Shown: one piece after another, positions 9,423 through 20,200 of the stretch
Numbering within the stretch: the first letter of the stretch is position 1
How the letters are laid out: every line of letters starts with the position of its first letter
Source of the DNA: Chlorella sorokiniana
Taxonomy: Eukaryota > Chlorophyta > Trebouxiophyceae > Chlorellales > Chlorellaceae
Direction of reading: 5' to 3'
DNA: 64,000 nt
Assembly (NCBI GenBank): GCA_025917655.1
Contig: CP084609.1
Location: forward strand, 2,170,001-2,234,000
Position numbers and translations under genes: made by a program
Notes under the pieces: generated by a model
Told to the model about the DNA's origin: nothing
The model's input: the letters and a program-made list of their open reading frames with translations, nothing else
Databases searched by the model: none

Positions 9423-11531
9423 TCAAGATTGCTCCCGTTTACGCAGCTGCAGGGCAGGAAGGGGCATGAAGGAGACATCAAGCAGAGCTTGCGCGCGGCA
9501 TTGAGTTGGGCAGGCACAAGAGCATCGCAGGCAAGGAGTGCATGCACAGGAGGCCATAAGAAAGCGGCAGCTGCACGCATTTCAGTGACAGAGCGAGAGC
9601 AGCAAGGGAGAGAGCTCACCCACGGCCTCCTTGGCAGCCTCAGCGGGGGCAGCCACCGGCTCGGGCATGGCGGAGGAGTGGTGCTCAGCAATCTTCCACA
9701 CACCGTCGATCTTGCGGTAGATGTAGCTGTAGCGGGCCTGGACCTGCAGATGGGCAAGGGAGGATGGCCAGGACAGGGATGAGAGGCTGGAGCAAATGCA
9801 GCAGACAGAAGCAGCAAACATGCAGGCAGCACCACCAATGCAGCCGCAGGCAGGAATCCAGGCAACGCAAAGAAAGCCACGCTCGCCAGCTCGCAACCCA
9901 GCGCGCAGCAACAGCCCCAGCGCACCTTCACGGGCTGGCCCTCCTTCTCCAGGGCAAAGGTGTAGATGCCGCTGTTGGCCGCCAGGGTCTTGGCGGCGTT
10001 GAGGAAGCGCACGTTGCTCTCGTCGATGGTGCCAAAGGGCTTCAGCTTGAGGAAGGAGGTGAAGTAGTCAACCTTGGAGGCGTGGTCGGGCGGACCTTGT
10101 TGCTGACGGTGGGCAGCAGCACGCCGTCGGGGCGTACAGGGACGCAACCTTCTCGGGTCGCCGGTCTGCAGGGCGGCGTTCCAGATGTTGAACTGCTCAG
10201 CCACCTCCTCCAGAGGGTCCACCACCGGCTCGGGCATGGCGGAGGAGTGGTGCTCGGTGATCTTCCACTCGCCGTCAATCTTGCGGTACACAAAGCTGTA
10301 GCGGGCCTGGACCTGCAGCAGAAGTGGGAAAGGGGATGCGGAGGAGAGAAAGGTGAGCCAAAAGGTGCAGAGCTGGGATATGAATGTGAATCTCAGAGCA
10401 AGTGTTGCAAACAGGCAAGCACCCAAAGATAAATATAAATTGCGGAAAGCAGGCAACAGCAGGCAGCAGCCCGTCGTGTAGCAGGCAGCGGGCCCACCCC
10501 GGCCACCCACCTTCACGGGCTGGCCCTCCTTGACCAGGGAGAAGGTGTAGATGCCGCTGTTGGAGCCCACATCCTTCTCGGGGTCAGGAAGCGCACAATG
10601 CTCTGGTCGATCACGCCAAAGGGCTTCAGCTGGAGGAAGGAGGTGAAGTAGTCAACCTTGCCGGCGTGGTCGGTGCGGACCTTGTTGCTGACGGTGGGCA
10701 GCAGGATGCCGTCGGGAGCGTACAGGGACGCCACCTTCTCGGGGTCGCCGGTCTGCAGGGCGGAGTTCCACACGTTGAACTGGTTGGCCAGCTCAGCCAG
10801 CTCAGCCTTCTGCAAAGGGGGAGGGGTGGTGGCAGCAGGGTGGCGTTGGAGAACATTGGCTGAGGGCCGGAGCGTGGTGACGTGAGCTGGTTGTAGGTTT
10901 GCTGCTTGATGCTGAACTTTTCGTACGCATGCATGGCGTCAAGCAGTTTCGCACACAGGGGGCAGAAAGTTGCAATGTAAAAGCAAGCCACAAGGCAGGC
11001 AATGCAATGCCCATGTGACATACCAGCCACGTGCGGCAACCCCTGACGCACCTCGTCAACCGGGGCAGGCGCAGCGACGGCGGGGCGCCCAGAGACACCA
11101 CAGGCTTGCCGTTGGCATCGAAGCGGATGGTCACAGCCTCGTCGGCCTTGGCAGCCTGCAAGGAGGGGGTGGGAGGTGATCGAGGTGATGTTGGAGAAGA
11201 TGGGTCTCAGCGATCTGGCAGGAAAAGGCTACACGAACTATTCGCGATGGCATGTGAAGAGCAATGGAGCGGCGAGCAGGCCCCGAGGGGACGCCAGAGG
11301 TCAAGGTAGGCATGGATGCAAGGCACTGCCGCCGGCAGCACCAGGGCACAGGCTGCAAGGTCGGGCTGAAGCGTGCTTCGCATGCGTACTATGCATGGTT
11401 CTCACCACGGCCTGGCAGCGGATGGAGGAGCCGGCACGCAGGGCCGGCAGGCGGCGGGCACCAGCCTTGCGCACGGCGGCGGAGGAGCCCGCCTTGCTGA
11501 GGGTCAGGTTGTGTGCGACGGCGGTCTGCAT
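9423..11531 (-). CDS. Plastid-targeted protein with two SnoaL-like domains, copy 2
   Basis: Minus-strand exons 11531-11406, 11155-11052, 10809-10511, 10312-9926, 9743-9624 and probably 9446-9423, about 354 aa. The exon-intron plan matches copy 1 exactly in exons 3-5 (299, 387 and 120 nt). The transit peptide (MQTAVAHNLTLSKAGSSAA...) and exon 2 are clearly diverged from copy 1, and the C-terminus is shorter (LRKREQS instead of an Ala-rich tail). Both SgcJ/EcaC-type domains are present, with the same motifs (LLPTVSNKVR, DYFTSFL, SGIYTF, EHHSSAMPEP). The same single-base losses seen in exons 2, 3 and 4 of copy 1 recur here at the same places. With identical domains the enzymatic or binding role should equal copy 1; the differing ends could change import efficiency or partners. 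Confidence 0.78.
9624..10809 (-). repeat. Inverted repeat, right arm (exons 3-5 of SnoaL-like copy 2)
   Basis: Partner of 4463-5649. The two arms are separated by about 4 kb holding the SDR gene. Intron differences show that the two arms were assembled separately and are not one segment duplicated by the assembler. Confidence 0.8.
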
Positions 11532-11602
11532 TGTGAAAGGCGCTTGGCGCTGGGTGCCTGGGAAGATGAAAGTGGAAGAGTAGAGAATGCGTGCGAGAAC
11601 GA

Positions 11603-11657
11603 GCTTTTATGTGGTGCACTCCGCCGCTTTCCACCAGCCCAATGGTAGCTGCTACCA
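11603..11657 (-). promoter_or_regulatory. Conserved promoter module of SnoaL-like gene, copy 2
   Basis: Reading on the minus strand: inverted repeat TGGTAGC-A-GCTACCA (11657-11643), then GGTGGAAAGCGG, then CATAAAAGC (TATA-like, 11611-11603), about 72 bp before the ATG. Same order and near-identical spacing as the module at 3727-3780. Confidence 0.6.
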
Positions 11658-12059
11658 TCTCTGTTTGGGCCCGATGGTGGCCCGGTGCGACACCAATTTG
11701 CAAAGAATAACGCCGGGAAGCGTTTTGATGCAGCGCCGCAGCGTTTTGCGCCGGGTTTGTTGTCTACCACCCCTCCCACTCCCTTGCGCCCGCGCCCGCC
11801 GCCACTTTTTGCCAGGTCATGCGAGACACGAGCAAGTTCTCGCACCCCTACCACTCCCACGAAGCTTACAGATTTCTTGAGCCTCTGGGTACTACCTTGG
11901 GCGTCTCAGACACGCCAAGCACCAGCAATGCGCACGACAGCAATCGCGCCAGTCTGCTTGCCAACAGCTCTGACCCCCATGACTTAGACTCATTGCAGCG
12001 TCTGTATCTGCAGTCTTTTCAGCTGTTTGCAGGCGACTGCGAATCGGTCCTGCTCCGGG
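11658..12059. other. Divergent 5' region between SnoaL-like copy 2 and the Cys-rich gene
   Basis: The left part is homologous to the region upstream of copy 1: both carry a GTAGTACC block and a stretch close to GGCGCAA...TAGACAACAAACCC. The duplication therefore included roughly 300-400 bp of promoter. The right part should serve the plus-strand Cys-rich gene; its exact start is uncertain. Confidence 0.45.
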
Positions 12060-13234
12060 ATGGTGGTGCCGCTGCTGCTGCCGCTGCTGCTGGCGGGCTG
12101 CAGCCTCTGGAATGTCCCCAGCTGGCCCAAGGCTTTGAGGCATGCGTATGGCAACAGGCCGATAATTCCAGCTGCTCGGTATGGACTTGCAGGGGTTAGG
12201 CAGTTATGAAGTAGGGCAAGACGTGCCATGGGGCATGTGGGGGTTGGGAAGGACCGCATGTGCCTGCACGCGTATGCGGCCTTGACGCCATCTGCAGCTC
12301 ATGGCCAGCCAGGCTGCACTGCCGGGCCGGGCTCCCCTGCCACCTTCAGCCAACCTGCTGGCGGGTAGTGTTGGCCAGCTGCCAGCTGGGTGATGGAGCC
12401 GGTGTGCAGCATTATCCCGCTGCTGCGCATGTTCGGTGCCGCCCAGCTGTTCGGCTGCGGCGTGCCGCCACGTTGCCATCGAAGGCTTGGCATGCGTCCC
12501 ATGCAGCATGAGCTGTGACTTTAGCGTGTTTGCAGGTTGACAACCAATCCTGTTGTGACTGTCACGTACCTGAACTTGCATTTTTGCCTGCCAGATGGAC
12601 ACTCTGCCAGCTGGCTGCCAGGGTGGACGCTCACTGCATCTCGGGATCCCGGTAACGCGGTTGAATCCGTGCATCCGACGGCAGGTTACTCGTTGCTGAC
12701 TCGTCTCTCTTGATCTGATTTGCCACCTGTGCGTGGCGTCTCCAGACCAGGCGCTTCAGCTGTTGAGTGGGGGCGCTGCGTTGAGCGGGGGCCTGCTGCA
12801 GTTCGCGCACTGCTCGTGCTGCCTCTGCCGCCACACACGCTGCTCTTCTGCTTCTCCCCCGTGCCCTTGCTCACCCATCTCAGTCTGTCAACCATTCCTG
12901 GCTGATCCTGCATCGCAGCCCAGTGCACAGCCGGAAAGCAGGGATGCCTCGAGTGCAACAGCGCCGCCTCAAAGTGCAAAACCTGCGCACCTGGCTTCCG
13001 CCGCGCAAATGGCGGCATCTGCGAACGGGTGAGCTGCACAGGCGCAAATCGTCTTGCTTGTAGTTTCCCCGGCCTCACGCAGGGCTTCAGACAAAGACTG
13101 ATTTCCCGCCTGACGCTGCCTGGCCTTACCTGCAGTGCCGCGACGGCTGCCGTACCTGCCCCAAGTCCAAGAATGTGTGCACGGTGTGCCGCAAGGGCTT
13201 CAACCTGGTACGCAACCGCTGCGCAAAGGCATGA
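12060..13234 (+). CDS. Secreted Cys-rich protein with furin-like (growth-factor-receptor-type) repeats; first exon tentative
   Basis: Two exons are clear. Exon 12919-13028 encodes QCTAGKQGCLECNSAASKC... ending GICER, and exon 13136-13234 encodes CRDGCRTCPKSKNVCTVC... ending RNRCAKA and TGA. The Cys spacing (C-x5-C-x2-C-x6-C-x2-C-x12-C, then C-x3-C-x2-C-x6-C-x2-C-x10-C) is that of furin-like/EGF-receptor-type disulphide repeats, typical of extracellular or ER-lumen proteins. A hydrophobic leader MVVPLLLPLLLAGCS starts at 12060 and is the best candidate signal peptide, but I could not find a donor in the matching phase, so the 12060-12918 part (first exon plus intron or introns) is inference. 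TGTAA at 13402 follows. Function unknown; cell-wall or surface role is possible. Confidence 0.55.
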
Positions 13235-13858
13235 CAGCCCGTGCTGAGGAGAGAATGCAGAGAGCGCTGCCTGACGGTAGCGCCACAAAGCAGCAGAGAG
13301 GGATGTCGGATACCAGTTTTCCAAACCTGCCTTTCATGGCCACAAGCTTAGTTCCTTGCACATATACACTCGTGACGATTAGAGATTGATTGGTGCAAGC
13401 CTGTAAACAACCAGAACCGAAGTTCTGCTTGCCGTGACAGTGACGGCGTCAACTTTGTTGAGGAGTCGTCAGCAATGGTTGTCCCCGGGCTAGGGACGGA
13501 GGCTATCGGCAGAGATAACTGTCACGTGGTCACATCTCGGCGTCAAAACTCAGATATCTGAGGCGTCACGAGCCCACCGATGTGCTGGGCACATGGCTCT
13601 GGCCGGCACTGCCAGAGAAGTTTGCCCGAAACGCACAGTTGCAATTCTATCCGAAGTGATCATTTCTGTCGGCAACAAGACTGGGGAGGCCCCCGTTGTG
13701 CTGCTGTCCTGCCGGGCAAGGTTGCCCTTCCTTTACAGCAGTGTTGGCTTGCTGTTAAGCAGCCTCACTTCGCCGTTCATTATTTAGAATCGAACATTTA
13801 CCTCCCTCCTTGTTCTGCTGGCCCTGCTTGGACTCGCTGCCGCACAAGCCCTGCTGCG
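13235..13858 (+). other. 3' UTR of Cys-rich gene and promoter region of UBC12
   Basis: TGTAA at 13402-13406 marks the probable end of the upstream transcript. The rest, up to the UBC12 ATG, is less GC-rich than the coding regions. I see no confident TATA element or RNA gene. Confidence 0.4.
13402..13406 (+). terminator. Probable poly(A) signal TGTAA of the Cys-rich gene
   Basis: TGTAA 168 bp past the stop codon, the usual green-algal element, on the gene's sense strand. Confidence 0.5.
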
Positions 13859-15849
13859 ATGATTAAGTTGTTCTCCGTCAAGGTGAGCATTCCGAACAGC
13901 GCACTGGAGGAGGTAACGCGTCGGCACTTTGCGATCAGCGGCGCTTGACTCTCTCAGCAGGGGACTGCTGCCGCTCCCGCTGTGTGCGACGGTCCTTCAA
14001 GTGCCGGAATGCCTCATCGAAGTGCTTGGCTGCAGCCGAGAGGTTCTCAGCCTCGCTGCAGCTCAGGGACGACGGCAGCGGGCAGTGGCTGCTGTCGTGC
14101 CAGCGCTCGCGCCTCCGCCAGGCCCCGCTCTTACCTGTTGCAGCGCCGCCCTGCTGCCTGATGCCTGCAGGAGAAACAGAAGAAGGATGCAGCAGCAGCA
14201 GCCAACGGCAAGACCGTGAAGCAGTCGGCGGGAGAGCTGCGGTTGCAGAAGGGTGAGGCACACCTGTGGCTCCATAGCCGCGCTGCCAGCGGCGCTGCGA
14301 CAGGCGCGGGGCACTGCCCTGCCCTGCCCTACCCTCGCCTTACCCTGCTCGTCGCCTTCCCCGTCATCATTCCTCACCAACTCGCCTCCTTTCCAACTTA
14401 TCAGCTCCGCCCCCACCTCTCTCTGCAACCTGTCACCGCCCCCCTCACCCAACTGCATCCCACCCTCCTCACCCCTCCCCCTCCCTCCCCGCCTCACCCC
14501 CTCCCCCCCACCCCTGCCCAGACATCTCCGAGCTGGACCTGCCCAAGAACGTGAGCATCCGCTTCCCGGATGGAAACAACAAGATCATGAACTTCGAAGT
14601 GGTGCTGAAGGCAGATGAAGGGCTCTACAAGTGAGGGCGGGGCGCTGGGGTTGAGGGACGTGCGGCCAAAGGGGTCCAAGGGGGTTCCGGCTGCAAGCCA
14701 GCGGACCAAGGGCGCTGTCGATGCAAGGGAACTGGGGGCTGGGGAGGCAACTGCAAGGAGGAACTGTGCTGCGCCAGCCCCCTGCCAAGCCTGCTGGAGA
14801 CGTCCCTTTGCGGCCAGCCTGCCGGCCGGCTCCCCTCAGCTCAGGCCAGCGCCGCTTGGGCTTCCGTCCCTGGCTCACCTCAAGCCCGCTCCGCAGCCAA
14901 TGCAGTGCACAGCGCCCGGTGCACGCACCCTCCTCCTGCCTGCCATGTCCATGCCTTCTTGGTGCTCCCTCGCCCCCACCCCCACCCCTTCCCTCCCTGC
15001 CCCCAGGGGCGGCGCCTTTCTGTTTTCTTTTGCGGTGCCCGCTGGCTACCCCCACGACCCACCCAAGGTCAAGTGCCTCACCAAAGTGTACCACCCAAAC
15101 ATCGATCTGGAGGTGGGTGGGTGCGGCGCAGCGCGGGCGCTGCAGGGCGAGGGGCATCGGCTGGCTCCTGTGCCCTGCTGTTTCCTGTGAGCGGGTTGGT
15201 GGCAAGCGGGTGGGGGCTGGGGGCTGGCCCGGCGTCGGCGTGACGGGGCATTGCTGCCTCACCTGCCACCGCCGCTTGCCCCCGTTCTCCGGCCTGCCTT
15301 TGTCGCCTGCCCCGCTGGCTGACGGCACCCGCAGCGCCCCTGCTGCAGGGCAACATCTGCCTCAACATCCTGAGGGAGGACTGGAAGCCGGTGCTGACTA
15401 TCACAGCGGTGGTGTACGGCCTCAACTTCCTGTTCCTGGTGAGCGGCACGCGCGGCACCGTGCCGGCAGCGCTGGTCGTACCGCACCGCCCCGCAAGCGT
15501 GCGTGGCAGCGTGCGGCGCGTGCAGGGCTCTTCCTGCACGCACGCTACGGGCTGCTTGGCGCCTGCTAGCGCCTTTCCTCCTGCTCGGCCTGACGTCCAA
15601 CCGCTCGACCTGGTGCCTTCGGAAGGCGCTGCTTCAGTCCTTGCGTGTGTCATGACAGTCCCCGGCCTGCCTGCTCTTGGTTGCCCGCCGCAGGCACCCA
15701 ACCCAGACGATCCCCTGAACAAGGAGGCGGCGGCAGCCATGCAGCAGAGCCCCGCGCAGTTTGAGCGGCTGGTGGCGCAGTCGGTGGCGCGCGGCTGCAG
15801 CATCAACGGCGAGTACTTTCCGCCCGCCCGCGGCGAGCGCAGCGGGTAG
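13859..15849 (+). CDS. UBC12: NEDD8/RUB-conjugating enzyme E2 (UBC12)
   Basis: Six exons, all in phase without any repair: 13859-13882 (MIKLFSVK), 14171-14252, 14522-14630, 15007-15112, 15349-15438, 15694-15849; 188 aa against 183 in human UBC12. The N-terminal extension ([18 protein letters not shown]), which binds the NEDD8 E1, is present. The UBC core shows [40 protein letters not shown] and [17 protein letters not shown]; the catalytic Cys falls at residue 111 as in the human enzyme, next to the HPN motif. The C-terminus has [12 protein letters not shown]. It carries activated NEDD8/RUB to cullins, switching on cullin-RING ubiquitin ligases in cytosol and nucleus. The donors are GTGAGB-like or GTGGGT. 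TGTAA at 16020 probably ends the transcript. Confidence 0.95.
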
Positions 15850-17283
15850 CGCCGGCGCCCGCTGGCCGAGCCACCCGCCCTGTACCAACCCCTCCCTCTC
15901 CCCCCACCTTGCACCATCCCCCCAGTTTTCCTCCCGCTGCCCTCTGCTGCTCCCGCCCTCTCTGCAGCCTCGCCATGCAACCTATTTCATCTGCCGTTGC
16001 GCACACGCGCAGCGGTGTGTGTAAAGCCACGCACTGCCAGCCTGCCCGATTGCAGCCCAACCCTGGCTGCCACTGTGGGCCCACCAAGCAGGCAGGCCGG
16101 TGCCCGGCGCTGCGGCCATGCCACCTCCCCCTGCCCGCCTGCGGGCTACCTCTAACAATCTTCTCAAGTTACACAATGGATCACAGTACGCAAAAAAATC
16201 CGAGGTTATGAGCACAAGGGGTGCGGCGGAGCGTGAGGCCGCGCCAGTCGGATCGGCCGAGGGAGAACATGGGCAAAGCAAGTCCGCTAGGTCAACACGG
16301 GACGAGCGCTGGTGTACATGGGATAGGAAAGGGTGGCGGGCGGAGGGCGCGGCATGAGCCTGGCTATCCTAGGGCTCCTTGCATGGGGTGGGGCGCGCGG
16401 GCGCCGCCCTATCGTACAAGCAAGGCGGGGGTGCGAAAATTCAGAGCAGCTGGTCTGCAGTGCTAGAAGGGAGGAGGTGCTGCGACTAAGGGGAGGGGGT
16501 GGTGATACACGGAGGGAGGGTGGCGTGCGGTAGGGGCCCGCAGGGTGGGGGGTGGACAGAGGGGGAGGGCTCAACGGGACAGGGTCAGGGCTCTACGAAA
16601 TAGGGAGGGAAAAGGGGCAGCCGCTAGGGGCGCCTGGTGATACAGGAGAGGGGTGGGGCCGCTGGACATGACTCACAGAGCGGCCCCGCACGCGACGCGG
16701 CAGGGAAAAACGAGGCGCTGAGGTGTAACGAGGGGCCAGGGTGTTTGCTACCCGGGGAGACAGTATAGGCGGGCAAGTGCGTGCTGCCGGTGGGGCAAGG
16801 AGGCAGGCGCCCCCTACCTGGGCCCTGGGTGAGGGAGGAGGCGGGGCGCATCCCCACTCTTGAGTGGGGGCGTATGGATCCGCGGCAGCGCATCATATCA
16901 ACGAGGCATGGAAGCATCGTGCTGGGTGGGGTGGGGCGGTGAGGAAGGGGCCGACCGCAGTGGCGTGAGGCGGTCACGGGATGGAAGCGCGGGCAAAGAG
17001 GCGGGAGGTGAGGTGGAGAGTGCGCAATATGGGGGGTGGGGTGGCAGGGGCAAGTGCCAAGGGAGGCAACCGGGCACGCCGCAGCGACGGTCCGGCGCCA
17101 AGGTGCGGTGCATGGGATGGGCAGGGTCAGGGTGGGTTCGTTTCGTAACCGAGGGTACGGCTTGGTGGCAGGAGGGAACCCCTCTGCAAATAGGCCGGCC
17201 CAGGCCCCAACTGTATGCAAATGAATCATCTCTGGGAGGACGCCCGCACTGAGCGGCGGCAGAGAGGCAGCTACGGGTCGCCA
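15850..17283. other. 1.4-kb intergenic stretch, G-rich on the plus strand
   Basis: Convergent 3' flanks of UBC12 (+) and RSH (-). After the TGTAA at 16020-16024 the sequence from about 16300 to 17200 is strongly G-over-C skewed on the plus strand, with many AGGGGTGGG-type runs. Open frames on the minus strand (for example 17229-16624) are Pro/Ser/His-rich and look like chance. No gene supported. Confidence 0.45.
16020..16024 (+). terminator. Probable poly(A) signal TGTAA of UBC12
   Basis: TGTAA 171 bp past the UBC12 stop codon on its sense strand. Confidence 0.55.
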
Positions 17284-20200
17284 TCAGGCGGAGCTGGAGC
17301 CGGGCCGGGCGCCGCAGCTGCCGCCGCTACGCGGCCGCGTCAGCGGCGGCAGAGCGCAAGCGCGCGCTGCGCAGCGCCCGAGCGGCACCACGTTGCTGCG
17401 GCCGGCGCCCAATGGGGCCTGCGAGGGGGAAAGAAGGGGAGCGAAGGGGTCAGCACCGGGCCTGATGAAACAACCAAGAGCGGCAGTGCCCGATGTTGCT
17501 TGCGTGGGGAGCGAGGCAACAAAGGCGACTCCTCCAAACGTCAACTGGGCCCCTCAAGCGCACCCAGCCACCCCACCCCCTCACCTTGGCGGGGCCCGAG
17601 GGCAGCGGCGCGTCCACAGCCACAGCGGGCAGGCGCGCGGGCTGGCGAGCAGCGAGCACGCCCGGCAGCGGCTGCGCGGCCGGCACCGTCGCCGCCTCCG
17701 CCTCATACACCTCGACGATGTCGCCGGTACGGATGCGTACCGCCCCGCTGCCCTCCAGCTGCCCGTTCACCAGCACCTGCGCCTCTGGCAGGCGCAGGCC
17801 GGCGGCGGCCAGCAGGCCAGCCAGGCGGCTGCCCGCAGGAAGCTCCGTCACCTCCAGCCCGCCGCCGCGCACCACCGCCACCACCACGCGCTCCTCGGGC
17901 GGCGGCGCCAGCACCTGCCCAGACCGCTCCAAGTAGGCGGCGAAGCGGGCGTCGCGAGGGGGAGAGCCCGCGGGGAGGGCCCCTCCGAAGACGAGGAGGA
18001 CGAGGAGGAGGAGGAGGAGGCGGCGGCGACGGCGGCGGCGGCGACGGTGCGCTCGCCTGGCGCCAGCGGGGCGCCCACGATGCTCGCTAGCGACGTGTCC
18101 TGCCCCGGCGAGCCGCTGGGCCGAAACTTCTGGTCATGCACCTGCTGCGACAGCACCCACTTGGCCCAGTTGGCCTCGCGGGCGGCGCCGCAGCCGCTGC
18201 CGTCGTCGCGGGAGGAGAGCGGCGCGGCGGCGGGGGCGACGCCGCCGTAGCCTCGCTCCTTGTACTGCCAGTGCGCCGCGTCGGCGCCATACTCCGCAAA
18301 GTAGTGCATCTTTGCGGTACGGATCTGGACCTGCAGCGCAACCGGACGACAGAGAGCAGCAGTGAGCGGGGCTGCTCCTCGGATCGCCAGCCAGCAGCCG
18401 CCACCCTGGCAGACAGCTGCAGCCTGGAACCCAGCCAGCAGGCCGGCACGCGAAAGGCCGAGGCCTTGCACCTTGCAGCGCCCGACACAAACCCAGCGGC
18501 AAAGCGGGCGGCCCCAAAGCGCCCCACAACCTCAGGCTCCCTCCAGCCGCAGCTGCGCGCATGGCCGGCGGGAGCCGGGCGGGCACCCACCTCGATGTCG
18601 TGGCCATCATCGCCACGCACCACTGTGTGCAGCGAGCGGTAGCCGTTCTCCTTGGGGCGGCGGATGTAATCCTTGGTGGGGCCCACGGGACGCCACGCGG
18701 TCTGCAGCGTACAAGCGCACAGGGCAGGGGGTCATGCATGCCTGCACCCATCACCCATGCGTGCGGCGCCAGCAACAGAGCTGGAGAGAGGCTCCGAGCC
18801 ACTCGCTGGAGGTCGGGCAGCCGCTGGCGCAGCCAGACAGGTGCCAGGACAGAAGCGGGTGCAGCGCAGCTGCAGCGTGCGCGCAGTTCGCACAGCGCGC
18901 ACCTCCACCGCCCTCAGCGCGCGGTAGCAGTCCTCCTTGGTGTCCACGATGATGCGCAGGCCGCGCACGTCGCTCACGCGGCCCAGAGGGTAGCCCTTGG
19001 CCGCCATCTTGCGGTACACCCCACAGGTGCTTGGGGCGGCCGGAGAGGTCGTGGTAACTACAGGGAGAGGGGGCGCGGGGGGCGTCAGAGAGTGAGCAGG
19101 CAGGCAGCCAGGGGGAAGGCATCCTGAAGGCTCGCCGCCGCAAAAAGAGGCCCGGCCGGCTGAGCAAGAAGCAGCGGGGCTGGCGGCAGGCGGGGGCAGA
19201 TGGATGCGTGCCCGGGTACCCACCTGATACCCCGGCGCTGCAGCTCGGAGCGCAGGCGGTCCACCAGCCCCACCAGCACGTCTGCAGACTGTACCGCCTC
19301 CAGCCGTGCAGCCAGCTCGGCGTACTGCAGGGCAGGGGCGGACATGCGGGGTGAATTGACCGGGGGCTGATGCGCTGTACGGAAGCATGGGCCACAGGTG
19401 CAGGCGGGAAGCCAGCAGCGACAGATGCGGGCGAGGCGCCAGGCAGCATGCAATCGCTGCAGCCCCTACACAGCCGCCAGCTGGGCCGGGCTGTCAACCC
19501 GCCCGCCCAGCCGTGCAGCGGCGCCGCTGCCAAGCGATGGCGAAGCAGCGCGGCGCACCTCGGTGGGGCAGAGCTGCTTGAAGGCCAGATCCTCCAGCTG
19601 CGCCTTGAGCGACCACACCCCCAAGCGGTTGGCCAGCGGGGCCCACACGTCGATCGTCTCGCGCGCCAGGCGGTTGCGCTTGGCGGCCGGCAGCGCGCCC
19701 AGCGTGCGCATGTCGTGCAGGCGGTCGGCCAGCTTGACGAGCAGCGCGTGGTTTGCACCCATGGCCACCAGCATGCCCACCAGCGCCGCGGCGGTGGCGG
19801 CCTGCGCGTGCGGCGAGGTGGCGGGGCAGGCGCGGTACTTGAGGAGATGTCGCCCAGGTGGGCCACCTGCGAGGTGTGGGAAGGGGGAGCTGGAGGGTTG
19901 AGTGCGCAGCTGGAGAGTTGAGAGCGTCCGCTCGGCTGCTGACAGGAGCGGGGCGGGAATACAGGAGACTGAGAACACAGGAGGCGGTGAATGAGGGGAG
20001 GAGGGAAACACGCGTATGCAGGAGCATCAAAGAAACAAACAAACAAACAAACGCGAAGAAGATGGAGCGAGCGGGGGCGGCAAGCACGACGCTTGGGGCC
20101 GAATGGGAGGAAGGAGAGGCTTTCTTTCACTAGGGTGAAGGCGCACCTGCTTCACCAGTTCCGCCACATCGTCGTCTCCCAGCATGGGCCGCAGCTGCGC

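Noticed and set aside
9371-10570. Minus-strand 399-aa continuous frame as an intronless SnoaL-like gene
   Set aside because: It reads through introns 3 and 4, which have clear GT-AG ends and higher divergence from the paralogue than the exons.
4463-10809. Inverted repeat resembling the terminal repeats of a DNA transposon around the SDR gene
   Set aside because: The arms are exons 3-5 of two spliced paralogous genes, with no transposase, no target-site duplication seen and normal gene starts outside the arms.
16624-17229. Minus-strand 201-aa open frame
   Set aside because: Pro/Ser/His-rich composition expected from G-skewed DNA, no motif and no splice partner.
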